The notes: a model not told the origin generated them from the letters alone. A DNA stretch of 31,824 nt from Coriolopsis trogii (GCA_020543525.1 JAHYIO010000014.1:1-31824), one strand, 5' to 3'; shown: positions 15,431 through 24,171, numbered from the stretch's first letter. Numbers and translations: made by a program.

Positions 15431-17458
15431 CTACTTATCTAGATCTTTTAAACTTACTAATTTAGGATTTTTATATCCTTTAATTTTACAGATGTATTCA
15501 CCTTTATTTGTTACTCCACCATATACTTTAGGTCCTAAAAATATAGCTTCTTTTAAAATATACTCTAATTTAAAATTACCCAGTTCATTATTTATTATAT
15601 TAGTTGGTAATTCCTTATCAATAAATATAGAATCGGTATCTGTGTAATACAATTTAAAATCTTTTCTATTTTTAAATCTACTCATTAAGACTCTAGCATA
15701 GGCGGTTACAGCACTAGCAATACTAATACTTATATTATGATCATTTTTCAATAATTCACTATCTTCATAAGAGACAAATAAGCCAGATTCCTCAAGATCA
15801 AGGAAATCAGTTACTTCATAATTTTTAGTTAATTCTAAGAATTCATTTTTATTCATGAATTCTGATTTTTCTATGATTTGATGCATTCCAAATCGTCCAT
15901 ACAATGAATTAAGAATTAATTTACAAACAAAATTCATTGGATTATCTTTTGGATAAGAGATTCTTAATTTATATAATTCATCAACAAATTTACTGAAAAT
16001 ATTAGCTTGATCAAAGAAATAACCATTTTTAATAGTGAAATTATAATCTTTAAGAGCATTAAAATATTCACAACTATGTATTTTCATTGAGAATGCGCCA
16101 TTTGGAGAAATAGTTCTTAAACCTCCTTTAGTTTTATGATGTATTTGTAAGTATGGATGCTGTAAATCTCTTTTTGTTTTTACATCAACATCAGCAATCC
16201 AATACTTATCCTTAAGAATAGTAATATCACCTTCAAACTCATTAATATTTCCTACTGGAAATAAATTATCTCTCATTACTGAAGGATATAATGAATTAAC
16301 ATCAAAACAAAGTATGTTTTCACCTTTTGGTATGTACATATCTGTACTTCCTCCAGTATAACTTTCTTTTATAAATTCGAAGACTTTACCAGTGGTAACT
16401 GGAATTTTAAAATCAAGTAAGAAGTGTTTTCTAAAAATAGCAAAGCTAAGACTAGAAAAGGTAGGATAATCATTAATGTTTATTTCAAAATTAGTAAAAA
16501 TTAATTCATTAAATTTACTTAAAATTTCATGAAGAATTACGCAATCAAGATTACAATACTTAATAATAAGTTTTCTCCATTCCTGGAAGTTTTCTAATAC
16601 CTTTACATCTTTATTATAATGTAAGATATTTTCTTGAGCATAATATTTTTCAGAAACTGATAAACTATCATTATTTAATAAGACTGGTTCCATACCTTTC
16701 AATTCCTTACAATTAAATGCCTTACTTAATTTTAGTAGTGAAGCTTGAAGTAATAAATAAGAATCTCTTAAAGTAATATTAACTCCTTTCTTACTATTTT
16801 TAATATTAATTGAGATTATGTCACCATCCTTAAGAATACAACTTATTTTATAACCTTTATTGTTATGTAGACTAGCAATATATTTAAAAATAAATATTAT
16901 ATCAAATCTACTTAAGTTATGAGCAAATACTGAATATCCTCTGTACTTTCTTTTTAATAATTCTTGGAATAATTGCTCAGGTGAACTAGAAAAAAATGAA
17001 TAACTTTTCTTACCATCGTACATACAATATAAAAATGGAATTAATTTACCATTCTTATTTAAGGTTTCTATGTCAAAAGTAATAATTTTATTAAGAATTG
17101 ACTTTTTATTAAGAATTGGCTTAATAAATTTAGTTGCTAATTCCTTAGTACTTAAAACTATTTTACCTAATTTTTCATTAATGTAGTATTTATGATTTAA
17201 ACATGTTCTTATGAAGATATTCTTTAAATCATAATCCATATCCGTGAATGTGAAAATGAATTGACTATTACTGAATATTTGAATAGTATTTTTACGGCCT
17301 TCCTTATTAATTTTATAAAGTAAGTCCTTATTACTAATTATAATATATTCTGGTAAGTTTAAAATAATATTTCCCCATGATAGATATCTATTATTTAATG
17401 AAATAAACCATTTATCATGATTTAATGTTAATTTAGTACTATTTTTACTTAAAAATTT
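15431..17458 (-). CDS. dpo: family B DNA polymerase, linear mitochondrial plasmid type (copy 2)
   Basis: A second, clearly different plasmid polymerase. Counting from the first ATG (17239, 602 residues): exonuclease motifs ITFDIETL (53-60), HNLSRFD (107-113) and YCNLDCVIL (228-236); polymerase motif A DVNSLYPS (313-320), motif B KLILNSLYG (440-448), motif C YTDTDS (532-537). The frame stays open for 73 more codons upstream, to a TAA at 17459-17461, without any ATG. That stretch has a relative at 14983-15183, so it was once coding. The protein therefore either starts at a non-ATG codon, starts late at 17239, or is 5'-damaged. The C-terminus (...LVSLKDLDK, TAG) is short compared with copy 1. 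The catalytic core is complete. Confidence 0.88.
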   Translation of the reverse strand, partial: KFLSKNSTKLTLNHDKWFISLNNRYLSWGNIILNLPEYIIISNKDLLYKINKEGRKNTIQIFSNSQFIFTFTDMDYDLKNIFIRTCLNHKYYINEKLGKIVLSTKELATKFIKPILNKKSILNKIITFDIETLNKNGKLIPFLYCMYDGKKSYSFFSSSPEQLFQELLKRKYRGYSVFAHNLSRFDIIFIFKYIASLHNNKGYKISCILKDGDIISINIKNSKKGVNITLRDSYLLLQASLLKLSKAFNCKELKGMEPVLLNNDSLSVSEKYYAQENILHYNKDVKVLENFQEWRKLIIKYCNLDCVILHEILSKFNELIFTNFEININDYPTFSSLSFAIFRKHFLLDFKIPVTTGKVFEFIKESYTGGSTDMYIPKGENILCFDVNSLYPSVMRDNLFPVGNINEFEGDITILKDKYWIADVDVKTKRDLQHPYLQIHHKTKGGLRTISPNGAFSMKIHSCEYFNALKDYNFTIKNGYFFDQANIFSKFVDELYKLRISYPKDNPMNFVCKLILNSLYGRFGMHQIIEKSEFMNKNEFLELTKNYEVTDFLDLEESGLFVSYEDSELLKNDHNISISIASAVTAYARVLMSRFKNRKDFKLYYTDTDSIFIDKELPTNIINNELGNFKLEYILKEAIFLGPKVYGGVTNKGEYICKIKGYKNPKLVSLKDLDK

Positions 17459-17462
17459 TTAT

Positions 17463-17694
17463 ATTTAGTATTTTAGTTTATATTATTCATTAAGAAAAAA
17501 TGATTCTAAATCTGAAGCAATTAATTTATATTTTGTTTTAAGTATAGGCTAGATTTTTAATTTACACTATAATTAACTTTTCTTGTATATAAAGATCATT
17601 TCTATAAAGTTCATTTATAAGACATATTTTTATTTGTTGCTAAAGATTTATATAAGTTTCTGACATAGCTAAAAAAAGATTTAATTCTATTCAT
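17463..17694 (-). pseudogene. eroded 5' end of dpo copy 2
   Basis: From an ATG at 17694 the minus strand reads MNRIKSFFSYVRNLYKSLA and stops at TGA; other frames continue with ELYRNDLYIQEKLII before more stops. It looks like the original N-terminus of the polymerase, now broken by several small changes. The evidence is position and amino-acid character only. Confidence 0.4.
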
Positions 17695-17910
17695 AAAGTA
17701 TCTGTATTTATCACTTTTAAAATAACTTCTTATACTTTTTAAGTATAAAAATATTTAAAGATAATCGGTTCTCCGTCCCCTAATTAAAAATGATAAAATA
17801 AAGTATATTATTTTTAGTAATATATGCAAAAGAGGCTTATTTAAATTAGAGTATATATTTAAATAAGGTAATTTCTAGATAAAATTACGGGGATATAAAA
17901 ATAGAGTAAA
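17695..17910. other. spacer between dpo copy 2 and the tRNA cluster
   Basis: AT-rich with a hairpin ATACTTTTTAAGTAT near 17731-17746 and a small GC patch TTCTCCGTCCCC near 17769-17780, whose core CCGTCCCCT recurs at 28437-28445. No gene is visible. Confidence 0.4.
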
Positions 17911-17981
17911 GCTGAAAAAAAGAATTGAACTTTTATCTTACCGTCATGAATGGTAGGTTTTAACCTTTAAACTACTTCAGC
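17911..17981 (-). tRNA. trnM: tRNA-Met (CAU), first
   Basis: Acceptor GCTGAAG/TTTCAGC, D-stem GTTT/AAAC, loop TTCATGA with anticodon CAT, T-arm AAAAG-TTCAATT-CTTTT. The innermost anticodon pair is A-C. A second CAU tRNA lies at 18525. Confidence 0.85.
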
Positions 17982-18270
17982 AAGTTGGAGTTAGATACTG
18001 GTAAGAATAGTTTTGTAATTATTATTATTATTAAAAAGGAATAATAATTAAAAGCTGAATTTTCTATAAATATTAATAAGTATAATATAGGAGATCATAT
18101 TGCATATACTTTTGCGCAAGACATACTTAAGTGTTTTTACTATAAATATTTACTGTATTTTAAAATGACTATAAAATTTTACTACCACAAATTTCTTTGT
18201 ACGTATATTGTACGTATACTTATAACCTTACTAAATGACTTAATTCCAGTTTACAGTATCTTAACTCTTA
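17982..18270. other. spacer between trnM and trnH
   Basis: There is no gene. It holds a tandem duplication of TGTACGTATA at about 18199-18219 and the palindrome TTGCGCAA at 18112-18119. Confidence 0.5.
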
Positions 18271-18344
18271 GGGTAAAATCAGAGACTTGAACTCTGAACA
18301 GCGTCGCCACAAGACGTTATTTTGCCAATTAAACTAATTATACC
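18271..18344 (-). tRNA. trnH: tRNA-His (GUG)
   Basis: Acceptor GGTATAA/TTTTACC with one T-T mismatch, followed by a C discriminator as expected for His. The anticodon loop TTGTGGC gives GTG. T-stem CAGAG/CTCTG. Confidence 0.85.
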
Positions 18345-18423
18345 TCTTTTACGTAAGATATTCTACGCTAATTAATAAGGCGGACTAGCCTAGAATACTT
18401 TATATTTTGAGTTATTGACGCTC

Positions 18424-18511
18424 GGGCACTGTGAGATTTGAACTCACGACTTTTGTTAGAAAGTACTTATTTTCAAGATAAGCGCCATAAACCAGACTCG
18501 ACCAAATGCCC
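18424..18511 (-). tRNA. trnS: tRNA-Ser (UGA)
   Basis: Acceptor GGGCATT/AGTGCCC, anticodon stem CTTAT/ATAAG with loop CTTGAAA (TGA), and a long variable arm as expected for Ser; 88 nt. Confidence 0.92.
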
Positions 18512-18524
18512 AATAAAAAAGAAT

Positions 18525-18597
18525 AAGACCGAAGGGAATTGAACCCTTATAAGATCCATTATGAGCGAATTGCATTAACCTATTATGCTACAGTCTT
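18525..18597 (-). tRNA. trnM: tRNA-Met (CAU), second
   Basis: Acceptor AAGACTG/CGGTCTT, D-stem GCAT/ATGC, anticodon stem ATTCG/TGGAT (two G-U pairs) with loop CTCATAA, anticodon CAT. With 17911-17981 it forms an initiator/elongator pair; I cannot tell which is which. Confidence 0.82.
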
Positions 18598-18605
18598 AGA
18601 ATATT

Positions 18606-18687
18606 GAGCAGTAAAGGAATCGAACCTTTTACGGTTTACACCAATTTTTTTACAGAAAACCACCATTACCAATCGGATCACCTGCCC
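18606..18687 (-). tRNA. trnY: tRNA-Tyr (GUA)
   Basis: Acceptor GGGCAGG/ACTGCTC (the last pair mismatched), anticodon stem GTTTT/AAAAT, loop CTGTAAA (GTA), and a long variable arm typical of fungal mitochondrial tRNA-Tyr. Confidence 0.87.
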
Positions 18688-18693
18688 AGACCT

Positions 18694-18765
18694 GAAAACA
18701 CTTGGATTCGAACCAAGACCATTCTCCTTAAAAGGGAGACACTCAGCCAATCGAGTTCTGCTTTC
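18694..18765 (-). tRNA. trnK: tRNA-Lys (UUU)
   Basis: Acceptor GAAAGCA/TGTTTTC, anticodon stem TCTCC/GGAGA with loop CTTTTAA (TTT), T-arm CTTGG-TTCGAAT-CCAAG. All stems are sound. Confidence 0.93.
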
Positions 18766-18769
18766 TAAC

Positions 18770-18842
18770 TGAGTTGACCAGACTCGAACTGATATAAGCC
18801 ACCACCAAAAAATGGTGTTTTTCCAAATTAAACTACAACTCA
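18770..18842 (-). tRNA. trnQ: tRNA-Gln (UUG)
   Basis: Acceptor TGAGTTG/CAACTCA, D-stem GTTT/AAAC. The anticodon stem CCATT/GGTGG uses two G-U pairs and gives loop TTTTGGT, anticodon TTG. An alternative fold would give TTT, but the tRNA-Lys is already present next door. Confidence 0.8.
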
Positions 18843-18845
18843 TAA

Positions 18846-18917
18846 GCCAAAAACAGGAATTGAACCAGTATTAGATTCTTACAAGGAATCCGTTTTAACC
18901 ATTTAAACTATTTTGGC
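18846..18917 (-). tRNA. trnT: tRNA-Thr (UGU)
   Basis: Acceptor GCCAAAA/TTTTGGC, D-stem GTTT/AAAC, anticodon stem GATTC/GAATC with loop CTTGTAA (TGT). All stems are sound. Confidence 0.93.
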
Positions 18918-18950
18918 TAAACTTACATAAAGTACTGTAAATAGAATAGT

Positions 18951-19021
18951 GCCTCAGGAGAGAATTGAACTCACTTCTTTAATGCTTCAAATTAACGCTT
19001 TTACCATTAAGCAACTGAAGC
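18951..19021 (-). tRNA. trnF: tRNA-Phe (GAA)
   Basis: Acceptor GCTTCAG/CTGAGGC, D-stem GCTT/AAGC, anticodon stem TTAAT/ATTAA with loop TTGAAGC (GAA). Confidence 0.92.
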
Positions 19022-19024
19022 TCT

Positions 19025-19095
19025 GGAGATAGATAGACTCGAACTATCATACTTGTAATGCAACTACAATTGATTACCAATTATCAGATATCCCC
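19025..19095 (-). tRNA. trnA: tRNA-Ala (UGC)
   Basis: Acceptor GGGGATA/TATCTCC, D-stem TGAT/ATCA, anticodon stem TTGTA/TACAA with loop GTTGCAT (TGC). It lies 19 nt from the nad4 stop and may mark the 3' processing site of the nad4 mRNA (tRNA punctuation). Confidence 0.93.
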
Positions 19096-19114
19096 TTTAA
19101 TTTATAATACTCTT

Positions 19115-20599
19115 TTAATTTATTTTCTGGTGATGTTTTATAGAAAAGGGGATATTGTATAATAAACTACTTACTGATAAGTGAAGAGAATCTAAAATAA
19201 CATTAGGGAAAATACCTAATAAGACAGTAGGTATTAATAATGAGATTAATAAATTAAATTCTAATCTAGTAATATCTTGAACAGGTTTTAAATGAGGAGA
19301 ATATAAACCATAAGATAATCTATTATATAAATATATAGAATAACAAGCAGAAAAGACTATACTGCTTGCACCGAATACGGCTATTATTGGACTTTTATTC
19401 CAGATTCCTATTAAAGATAATTGTTCTCCTAAGAAATTTAATGTTAAAGGAATTCCAGTATTAGCTAAAGTAAATATAAAGAATAAGATAGTAAATACCG
19501 GCATATATGTTACTAAACCTCTCATATAGTGAATAATTCTTGTTCCAGTTCTTTCATAAATGACTCCACCGACACATATAAATAAGGCTGGAGAAACAAA
19601 ACCATGAGCTAAAGATAATAAGATTGCACCTTCAATACCTTGTATACTATTAGAAAATAAGCCTAAAATCACTACACTCATGTGTGCTATACTTGAATAA
19701 GCTATTAGAGATTTAGTATCTTGTTGTATTATTGTAGCTAATGAAGAATAAATTAAAGTCAGTACACAGATTGTCTGTACTAAAGGACCAAAATAATTAG
19801 AAGCATCTGGTAAAAGGTTAATTAAAACTCTTATGTAGCCATAGGTAGCAAATTTTAAGATTGTTCCAGCTAAGAGTATAGATCCGGCTAGAGGACTATC
19901 GGCATGCGCTCTATATAACCAGCCTGTTAAAGGCCATAACGGAGTTTTGACGGCAAAAGCTAAGAAAAAGGCTAACCATAATATTTTTTGACTTTCTAAA
20001 CTTATTTCATTTAAGGAAATATATTGAAAATCGGTTGAACCCACTATACTATATATTTGTAAGATGGCTAATAACATAAATAATGATCCTGCTAAGGTAT
20101 ATAAGAAAAATAATAAGGCACTTCTTATTCTATTTACACCGCTACCATATATAATTATGATTATAAATAATACGGGTAAGACACTTTCGAAAAAGATATA
20201 GAATAAAAATAAATCTGAAACTACAAAGAATGCTATTTGTAAAGTTTCTAAAACTAAAAAAGATATTAAAAAGTATCTTATATTTTTATATATATTTTTA
20301 TAATTTGAGAGTAGCGCTATTGGTGTGACAAAGGTTGTTAGTAAGACATAGTATAGTGAGATACCATCTATTCCTATATTAAAATGACAGAAACTTAAAT
20401 CATTAAATTCATAAGTAAATTGATATTCACTTATACTTGAATCAAATTGAAGCCACAATAAAATACTTAGAAATAGATTAAGCAGAGATGCTGAAAGAGC
20501 TATTACTTTCATTATTTCAGTATTCTTTTTACTATTTTCTGGAATTAAGACTAATAATAGAGAAGCGATTAACGGTGTGACTAATAAAGAGATAAGCAT
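19115..20599 (-). CDS. nad4: NADH dehydrogenase subunit 4
   Basis: A large proton-pumping membrane subunit of complex I, 494 residues, intact and intron-free. Family blocks are clear: YILFFESVLPVLFIIII-type helix with the conserved Glu (around 137), GVNRIRSALLFFLYTLAGSL (about 153-172), WLYRAHADSPLAGSILLAG (about 227-245) and SLIAYSSIAHMSVVILGL (about 297-314), with about 13 membrane helices in all. The start MLISLLVTPLIASLLLVLIP is typical and there is no internal TGA. It is followed on the same strand by the tRNA cluster starting with trnA. Confidence 0.96.
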   Translation of the reverse strand: MLISLLVTPLIASLLLVLIPENSKKNTEIMKVIALSASLLNLFLSILLWLQFDSSISEYQFTYEFNDLSFCHFNIGIDGISLYYVLLTTFVTPIALLSNYKNIYKNIRYFLISFLVLETLQIAFFVVSDLFLFYIFFESVLPVLFIIIIIYGSGVNRIRSALLFFLYTLAGSLFMLLAILQIYSIVGSTDFQYISLNEISLESQKILWLAFFLAFAVKTPLWPLTGWLYRAHADSPLAGSILLAGTILKFATYGYIRVLINLLPDASNYFGPLVQTICVLTLIYSSLATIIQQDTKSLIAYSSIAHMSVVILGLFSNSIQGIEGAILLSLAHGFVSPALFICVGGVIYERTGTRIIHYMRGLVTYMPVFTILFFIFTLANTGIPLTLNFLGEQLSLIGIWNKSPIIAVFGASSIVFSACYSIYLYNRLSYGLYSPHLKPVQDITRLEFNLLISLLIPTVLLGIFPNVILDSLHLSVSSLLYNIPFSIKHHQKIN

Positions 20600-20858
20600 T
20601 TATTTGTAATTTATATTTTTATTTATTCTTATTAAATAAATAAGTTAAGTTTATTTTCATTTTTTGAAAAATAATAGAGACTTTATATATATTCTATATA
20701 CTAGAATATAAGTAAATATATATATTTATATATACTCTTATAAATTGATTTTTATAAAACTAGTCCTAGTTTAAAAGAGCCTTTCTCCTAGGCTTTATAC
20801 ACTAAATATAATAACCGTTTGCACTATTAAAATTTTAAAATAATAATAATTATTTATT
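20600..20858. other. nad4 upstream spacer
   Basis: Divergent intergenic region between nad4 (-) and the third structured element (+). It holds runs of TATATA and a hairpin-prone patch near 20761-20795 (CCTAGTTTAAAAGAGCC...CTAGG). Promoters for nad4 may lie here, but no consensus could be proved. Confidence 0.35.
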
Positions 20859-21127
20859 TATTTAAGTAGAGTATTTACACACAAAATTCTTAGTTAGTTA
20901 AAAGAACTAGTATTTAAACTAGGATTCCTGATTAAGCTAAAAAACAAAAATATATTTTATTATATATTTTTTTAATTCAACTATATTAGCTTAAATACTT
21001 TACTTATGAAATACTAATTCATTAGTGATTTGTATTAACAATATATCGTGAAACGTATGTATATCTCATATATTGTATAAGTAAGGTGCTGTCTATAAGA
21101 CGGCTTTGTTATGAAAAGTAATTAAAT
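20859..21127 (+). repeat. structured leader element, copy 3 (inverted, between nad4 and atp8)
   Basis: The same element in the opposite orientation. It keeps the TAAGCTAA/TTAGCTTA helix, CTTTACTTAT/ATAAGTAAGG, ACAATATAT/ATATATTGT with the CGTGAAACG loop, and GCTGTC/GACGGC. The inner hairpin, ACAAAT/ATTTGT in copies 1 and 2, is here AAAAATATAT/ATATATTTTT: different bases, same helix. The first hairpin has a T-G pair where the others have C-G. About 27 nt downstream an ATG opens only a 22-codon ORF (21135-21203, MEFLYSNSFFNN...). Confidence 0.72.
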
Positions 21128-21938
21128 AAAACACAATGGAATTTTTATATAGTAACTCATTTTTTAACAATATTAGTATATTATATAATATTATTATTAT
21201 ATAACTAAAAAGATTTTTATATACTATCTACTTCATGTATATTAATATATCTATCTATAATATAAAGATATAAATAAAAAACTATATCGTGTCTATATCT
21301 GCTATTTGTACTGATTACATTATATTGTTTCTATTTTAACTTGATATTATATATATTATATTACATATATGTATTGATATTCTGATATTATACTATATAG
21401 CATATTATCTTATATATAAGTATTTATAGTATTAGATAAATAAATAGTACTGATATATTAAGAATACTATAATATAACTCGGACTCAAATAATAAATACT
21501 ATAATATTCTTATTTATTTGATATTATCTAGCGTAGATATTCTGATATATCTGAACTAGCTTATGCTGTGTTTTTATAACTATTACAATACTGTTTATAA
21601 ATATTTTATTCTATTTTACAAGTATGTATGATAACATGATTACGAACTAAAGTATCCCAAATTAAAAATAATTATTAATTATTATAAAAAATTAAGTTTT
21701 GTGTATATAGCAATTGAAGTTTTCTTTTGTATAGTATGCTTACTTATCTAATATTATCTTCATTAGTTTTTATTTTTATTGGTTTGAAATAATTATTTTT
21801 GTTATGTAATCCTCCTATTATGAGCTTAAACCTTTAAGCTTAATTTTGTTAGCTACACCCTTACCAATAATTAAATATTATTGGCTTAAGCCCTATAAAC
21901 TATAGTTAATAATACAGGTATTAATAATATTTAACTTC
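21128..21938. other. very AT-rich gene-less region
   Basis: Mostly TATA-type low-complexity sequence. Apart from the 22-codon ORF after the leader copy, no coding or RNA gene was seen. Confidence 0.5.
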
Positions 21939-21982
21939 CTCCTGTTCTTAAATAAAATTAAATAAAATTTCCAATATGAAAA
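21939..21982 (+). repeat. inverted copy of 9552-9596
   Basis: About 44 nt starting CTCCTGTTCTTAAAT and ending CCAATATGAAAA matches the reverse complement of the sequence just beyond leader copy 1, with only a few differences. Here it directly precedes the eroded ORF. Confidence 0.7.
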
Positions 21983-21989
21983 GTAATTT

Positions 21990-22350
21990 AATAAAATAAA
22001 TCTCATTATGAATTTAATTTTTATCTTTTAGTTTTACCACTAACAAAATTTAGAATACCAAATGGTATTACTGCCTTCGGACTAGGTTCTTTATCTTATA
22101 ATGTGTGGGCAAGCCGGAGATCAGAAAAGATAGCCTCAGACACCTAGAAATATTCAAATATCAAGCTCAGACTAGAAAATAGATGAATTAATCTATTTCT
22201 AAAAATTAGAGCTTACAAGCACCAAATGAAGCTTTAAAAGCAACAAATTCAGAAGTCCTGGACAAATTAGAATCTTCTAAACAAAAGGGCTGAGGACAAC
22301 TCTTTCTTTCCTTCACTTTAAATCTTTTTTTAATGACTATCTAGAATTTT
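21990..22350 (+). pseudogene. eroded relative of the 250-codon coiled-coil ORF
   Basis: Readable pieces in changing frames: NGITAFGLGSLSYNVW followed by RRSEK, and later LQAPNEALKATNSEVLDK continuing with a charged Lys/Glu stretch, then a TGA. The first piece parallels the N-terminus of the ORF at 10535-11287 (IAIGGASYLTYDSL followed by charged residues), and the second has the same coiled-coil character. At least two frame breaks are present. The family link is inferred from pattern and context (shared upstream sequences), not from strong identity. Confidence 0.45.
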
Positions 22351-22711
22351 TATATTAATTTTCAATTGATGAACAACTTATCTTAATAAATCTAGTAACT
22401 AGCATTTTGTGACTTTATTTCTGAGTAAATAGCTTAATGATAATTTACTCTAATTATCTAATAGAACATTTTAATTTTTAAGTCGATATCCAAAAATATT
22501 AAAATTTTTAGAAGAAAAAATTTAAGTTCTTACTACATAAAATTTAATATATTGTTAAGCATTTGCTTTCTAATACACATGATCTTTATCTATTTATATT
22601 GTTTACTATAAGGTACCTTACTTCTAAATTATTTAATAAATATTTATTAGGATACTTTTTCCCTCTCTTAGGTGTAATAAGATAAAGACATCTAATAATT
22701 GAGATAGAGGC
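22351..22711. other. spacer upstream of trnS(GCU) region
   Basis: AT-rich. No gene, repeat or clear structure was recognised. Confidence 0.4.
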
Positions 22712-22791
22712 GGAATAGAGAGGAGTCGAACCTCCAAGGGTATTACCCGAACAATTAGCAATCGTTTTAACTTACCAGTGAAAACTATTCC
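22712..22791 (-). tRNA. trnS: tRNA-Ser (GCU)
   Basis: Acceptor GGAATAG/CTATTCC, anticodon stem AACGA/TTGTT with loop TTGCTAA (GCT), a long variable arm, and T-arm GGAGG-TTCGACT-CCTCT. Confidence 0.92.
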
Positions 22792-22833
22792 TCAAGAATA
22801 AGTATTATTAATACTTTTTAGAAAGGGGGAAAA

Positions 22834-22992
22834 TTAAGATTTATTATTTAATTTAACAATAAAGATTCTAATAACTTGTTGTAATGTGTATAACGGTAAA
22901 AAATATTTAGATAAGATATAAATTACTAGAAATAATGCTATAAATGAAAAGTATAATTGATTTAAAAAGTAAAAAGGAATTAATTGTGGCAT
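22834..22992 (-). CDS. atp8: ATP synthase F0 subunit 8
   Basis: A 52-residue ORF beginning MPQLIPFYFLNQLYFSFIA, the invariant MPQL(I/V)PFYF start of fungal ATP synthase subunit 8, followed by one membrane helix and a basic C-terminal tail ending KLNNKS and TAA. It forms part of the stator side of the F0 sector in the inner membrane. Normal fungal length is about 48-55 residues. It lies 42 nt upstream of trnS(GCU) on the same strand; the tRNA probably defines its 3' end. It is separated from the atp6 fragment and atp9, so the usual atp8-atp6 neighbourhood is not seen in this window. Confidence 0.93.
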   Translation of the reverse strand: MPQLIPFYFLNQLYFSFIALFLVIYILSKYFLPLYTLQQVIRIFIVKLNNKS

Positions 22993-23977
22993 AAATTACT
23001 TATAATAATGCTCTTATTAAAATTAAGAACTATCTCTTGCTTAAGCATATGCATAAACAAACAAAAATTGAGATAAGGACACACTCTTTTAAATAGGATT
23101 AATTTTAATTTTTATTTTTAGTTTTTAATAGGTCATTTTCTAATTATTAAGAATAAAAAGGAAATATACTTAATTGCTATTTTTAAGTTCTTAAGTAATA
23201 ATAGGCTAAACAATTAAAATATTGACTTTATTTGTAAAATTTCTAAGAAGTCAAGAAATACTTTTAAGAAATGCGTGGACGGTTTTCTAGATATTATTAT
23301 ACCTTTTTCTAATTATTAGACCTAGAAAAAGATATTTAATTAAGATAGTAAACAATAATTCTAGTCTTAGGAAGTATTTAATTTAATTCGATACTCCCAT
23401 AATTTAAAGATATTTTTAAATGACTATTCTTTTTTTTTTATAAGATTCATTATTTGCACGCTTGATATACTTCTTATTAATTAAGATCGGTTTTAATTTT
23501 TAAAATAATTAAATGATATTGTAAATCATTTAAATGTTGTAAATTGGAGTATTAAAAACTAATAATGACATAAATAATTTAATTCTCACTTAATAGATTA
23601 TTAGGTCATATTTATATAAAGTATATTAAGCATATTTAAAATTATTATTATTTTAATAAGAGTAACTCATATTTGTCAAGGATAAATTATAGAAGTTAAA
23701 CTAATTAAAAAAATATCTATAAGTCTTATATATTAAAACTAAATTAATTTATAAACAATATTAAGGAATAATAATATTAAATAAAAATGATAAAAACTAA
23801 GATAAAATTTCTCCTCAACTTACTGTAAGTGTACTATCTGACTACTTAAAATAAATTATTAGTAGCAATAGGCTAAACTTTAAGCTATTTTATTATTTAT
23901 GTTTATATTTATAGTATTATTATTCTTCATATTTATATAAGGAGTTTTTTTATTTAATTTAAAAGAATCATAGATTA
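22993..23977. other. long AT-rich intergenic region
   Basis: About 1 kb without genes, between atp8 (-) and trnG (+), so a divergent promoter region is expected. A clear 9-bp hairpin lies at 23303-23331 (CTTTTTCTA/TAGAAAAAG, 11-nt loop). No repeats of the structured leader were found here. Confidence 0.5.
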
Positions 23978-24048
23978 ACGAGTATAGTTAAGTTGGTATA
24001 ACTTCTACCTTCCAAGTAGTTATCATCAGTTCGAATCTGATTACTCGT
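23978..24048 (+). tRNA. trnG: tRNA-Gly (UCC)
   Basis: Acceptor ACGAGTA/TACTCGT, D-stem GTTA/TAAC, loop CTTCCAA (TCC), T-arm TCAG-TTCGAAT-CTGA. Confidence 0.9.
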
Positions 24049-24060
24049 AATAACTATACA

Positions 24061-24131
24061 AGAGCGAGGTGATTCGAACACCTACCGATGATTTTGGAGA
24101 TCGTCATACTAACCAATTGATACTACGCTCT
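24061..24131 (-). tRNA. trnW: tRNA-Trp (CCA)
   Basis: Acceptor AGAGCGT/TCGCTCT, loop CTCCAAA with anticodon CCA, T-arm AGGTG-TTCGAAT-CACCT. CCA reads UGG only, which fits the absence of internal TGA in the intact genes of the window. It is the only minus-strand gene between trnG and cob. Confidence 0.85.
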
Positions 24132-24171
24132 TTAAACTATATCATTTACACTCTTTTAAAAAAATTTATAA

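Noticed and set aside
15426..15647. 73-codon + strand ORF
   Set aside because: It is antisense to the 3' end of the second polymerase, with no independent support.
18199..18219. Tandem TGTACGTATA pair as a regulatory site
   Set aside because: It occurs once only, is short, and has no link to a gene start; left as a spacer repeat.
18583..18843. 86-codon minus-strand ORF
   Set aside because: It runs through several tRNA genes (Met, Tyr, Lys, Gln); a shadow.
9221..21127. Leader copies as terminal inverted repeats of a linear plasmid
   Set aside because: The copies do not bracket a polymerase unit cleanly, two are in direct orientation around a normal mitochondrial gene order, and their pairing pattern favours RNA on the ORF-reading strand.
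21135..21203. 22-codon ORF after leader copy 3
   Set aside because: It is too short and low-complexity to call a gene; noted only as the sequence that follows the leader.
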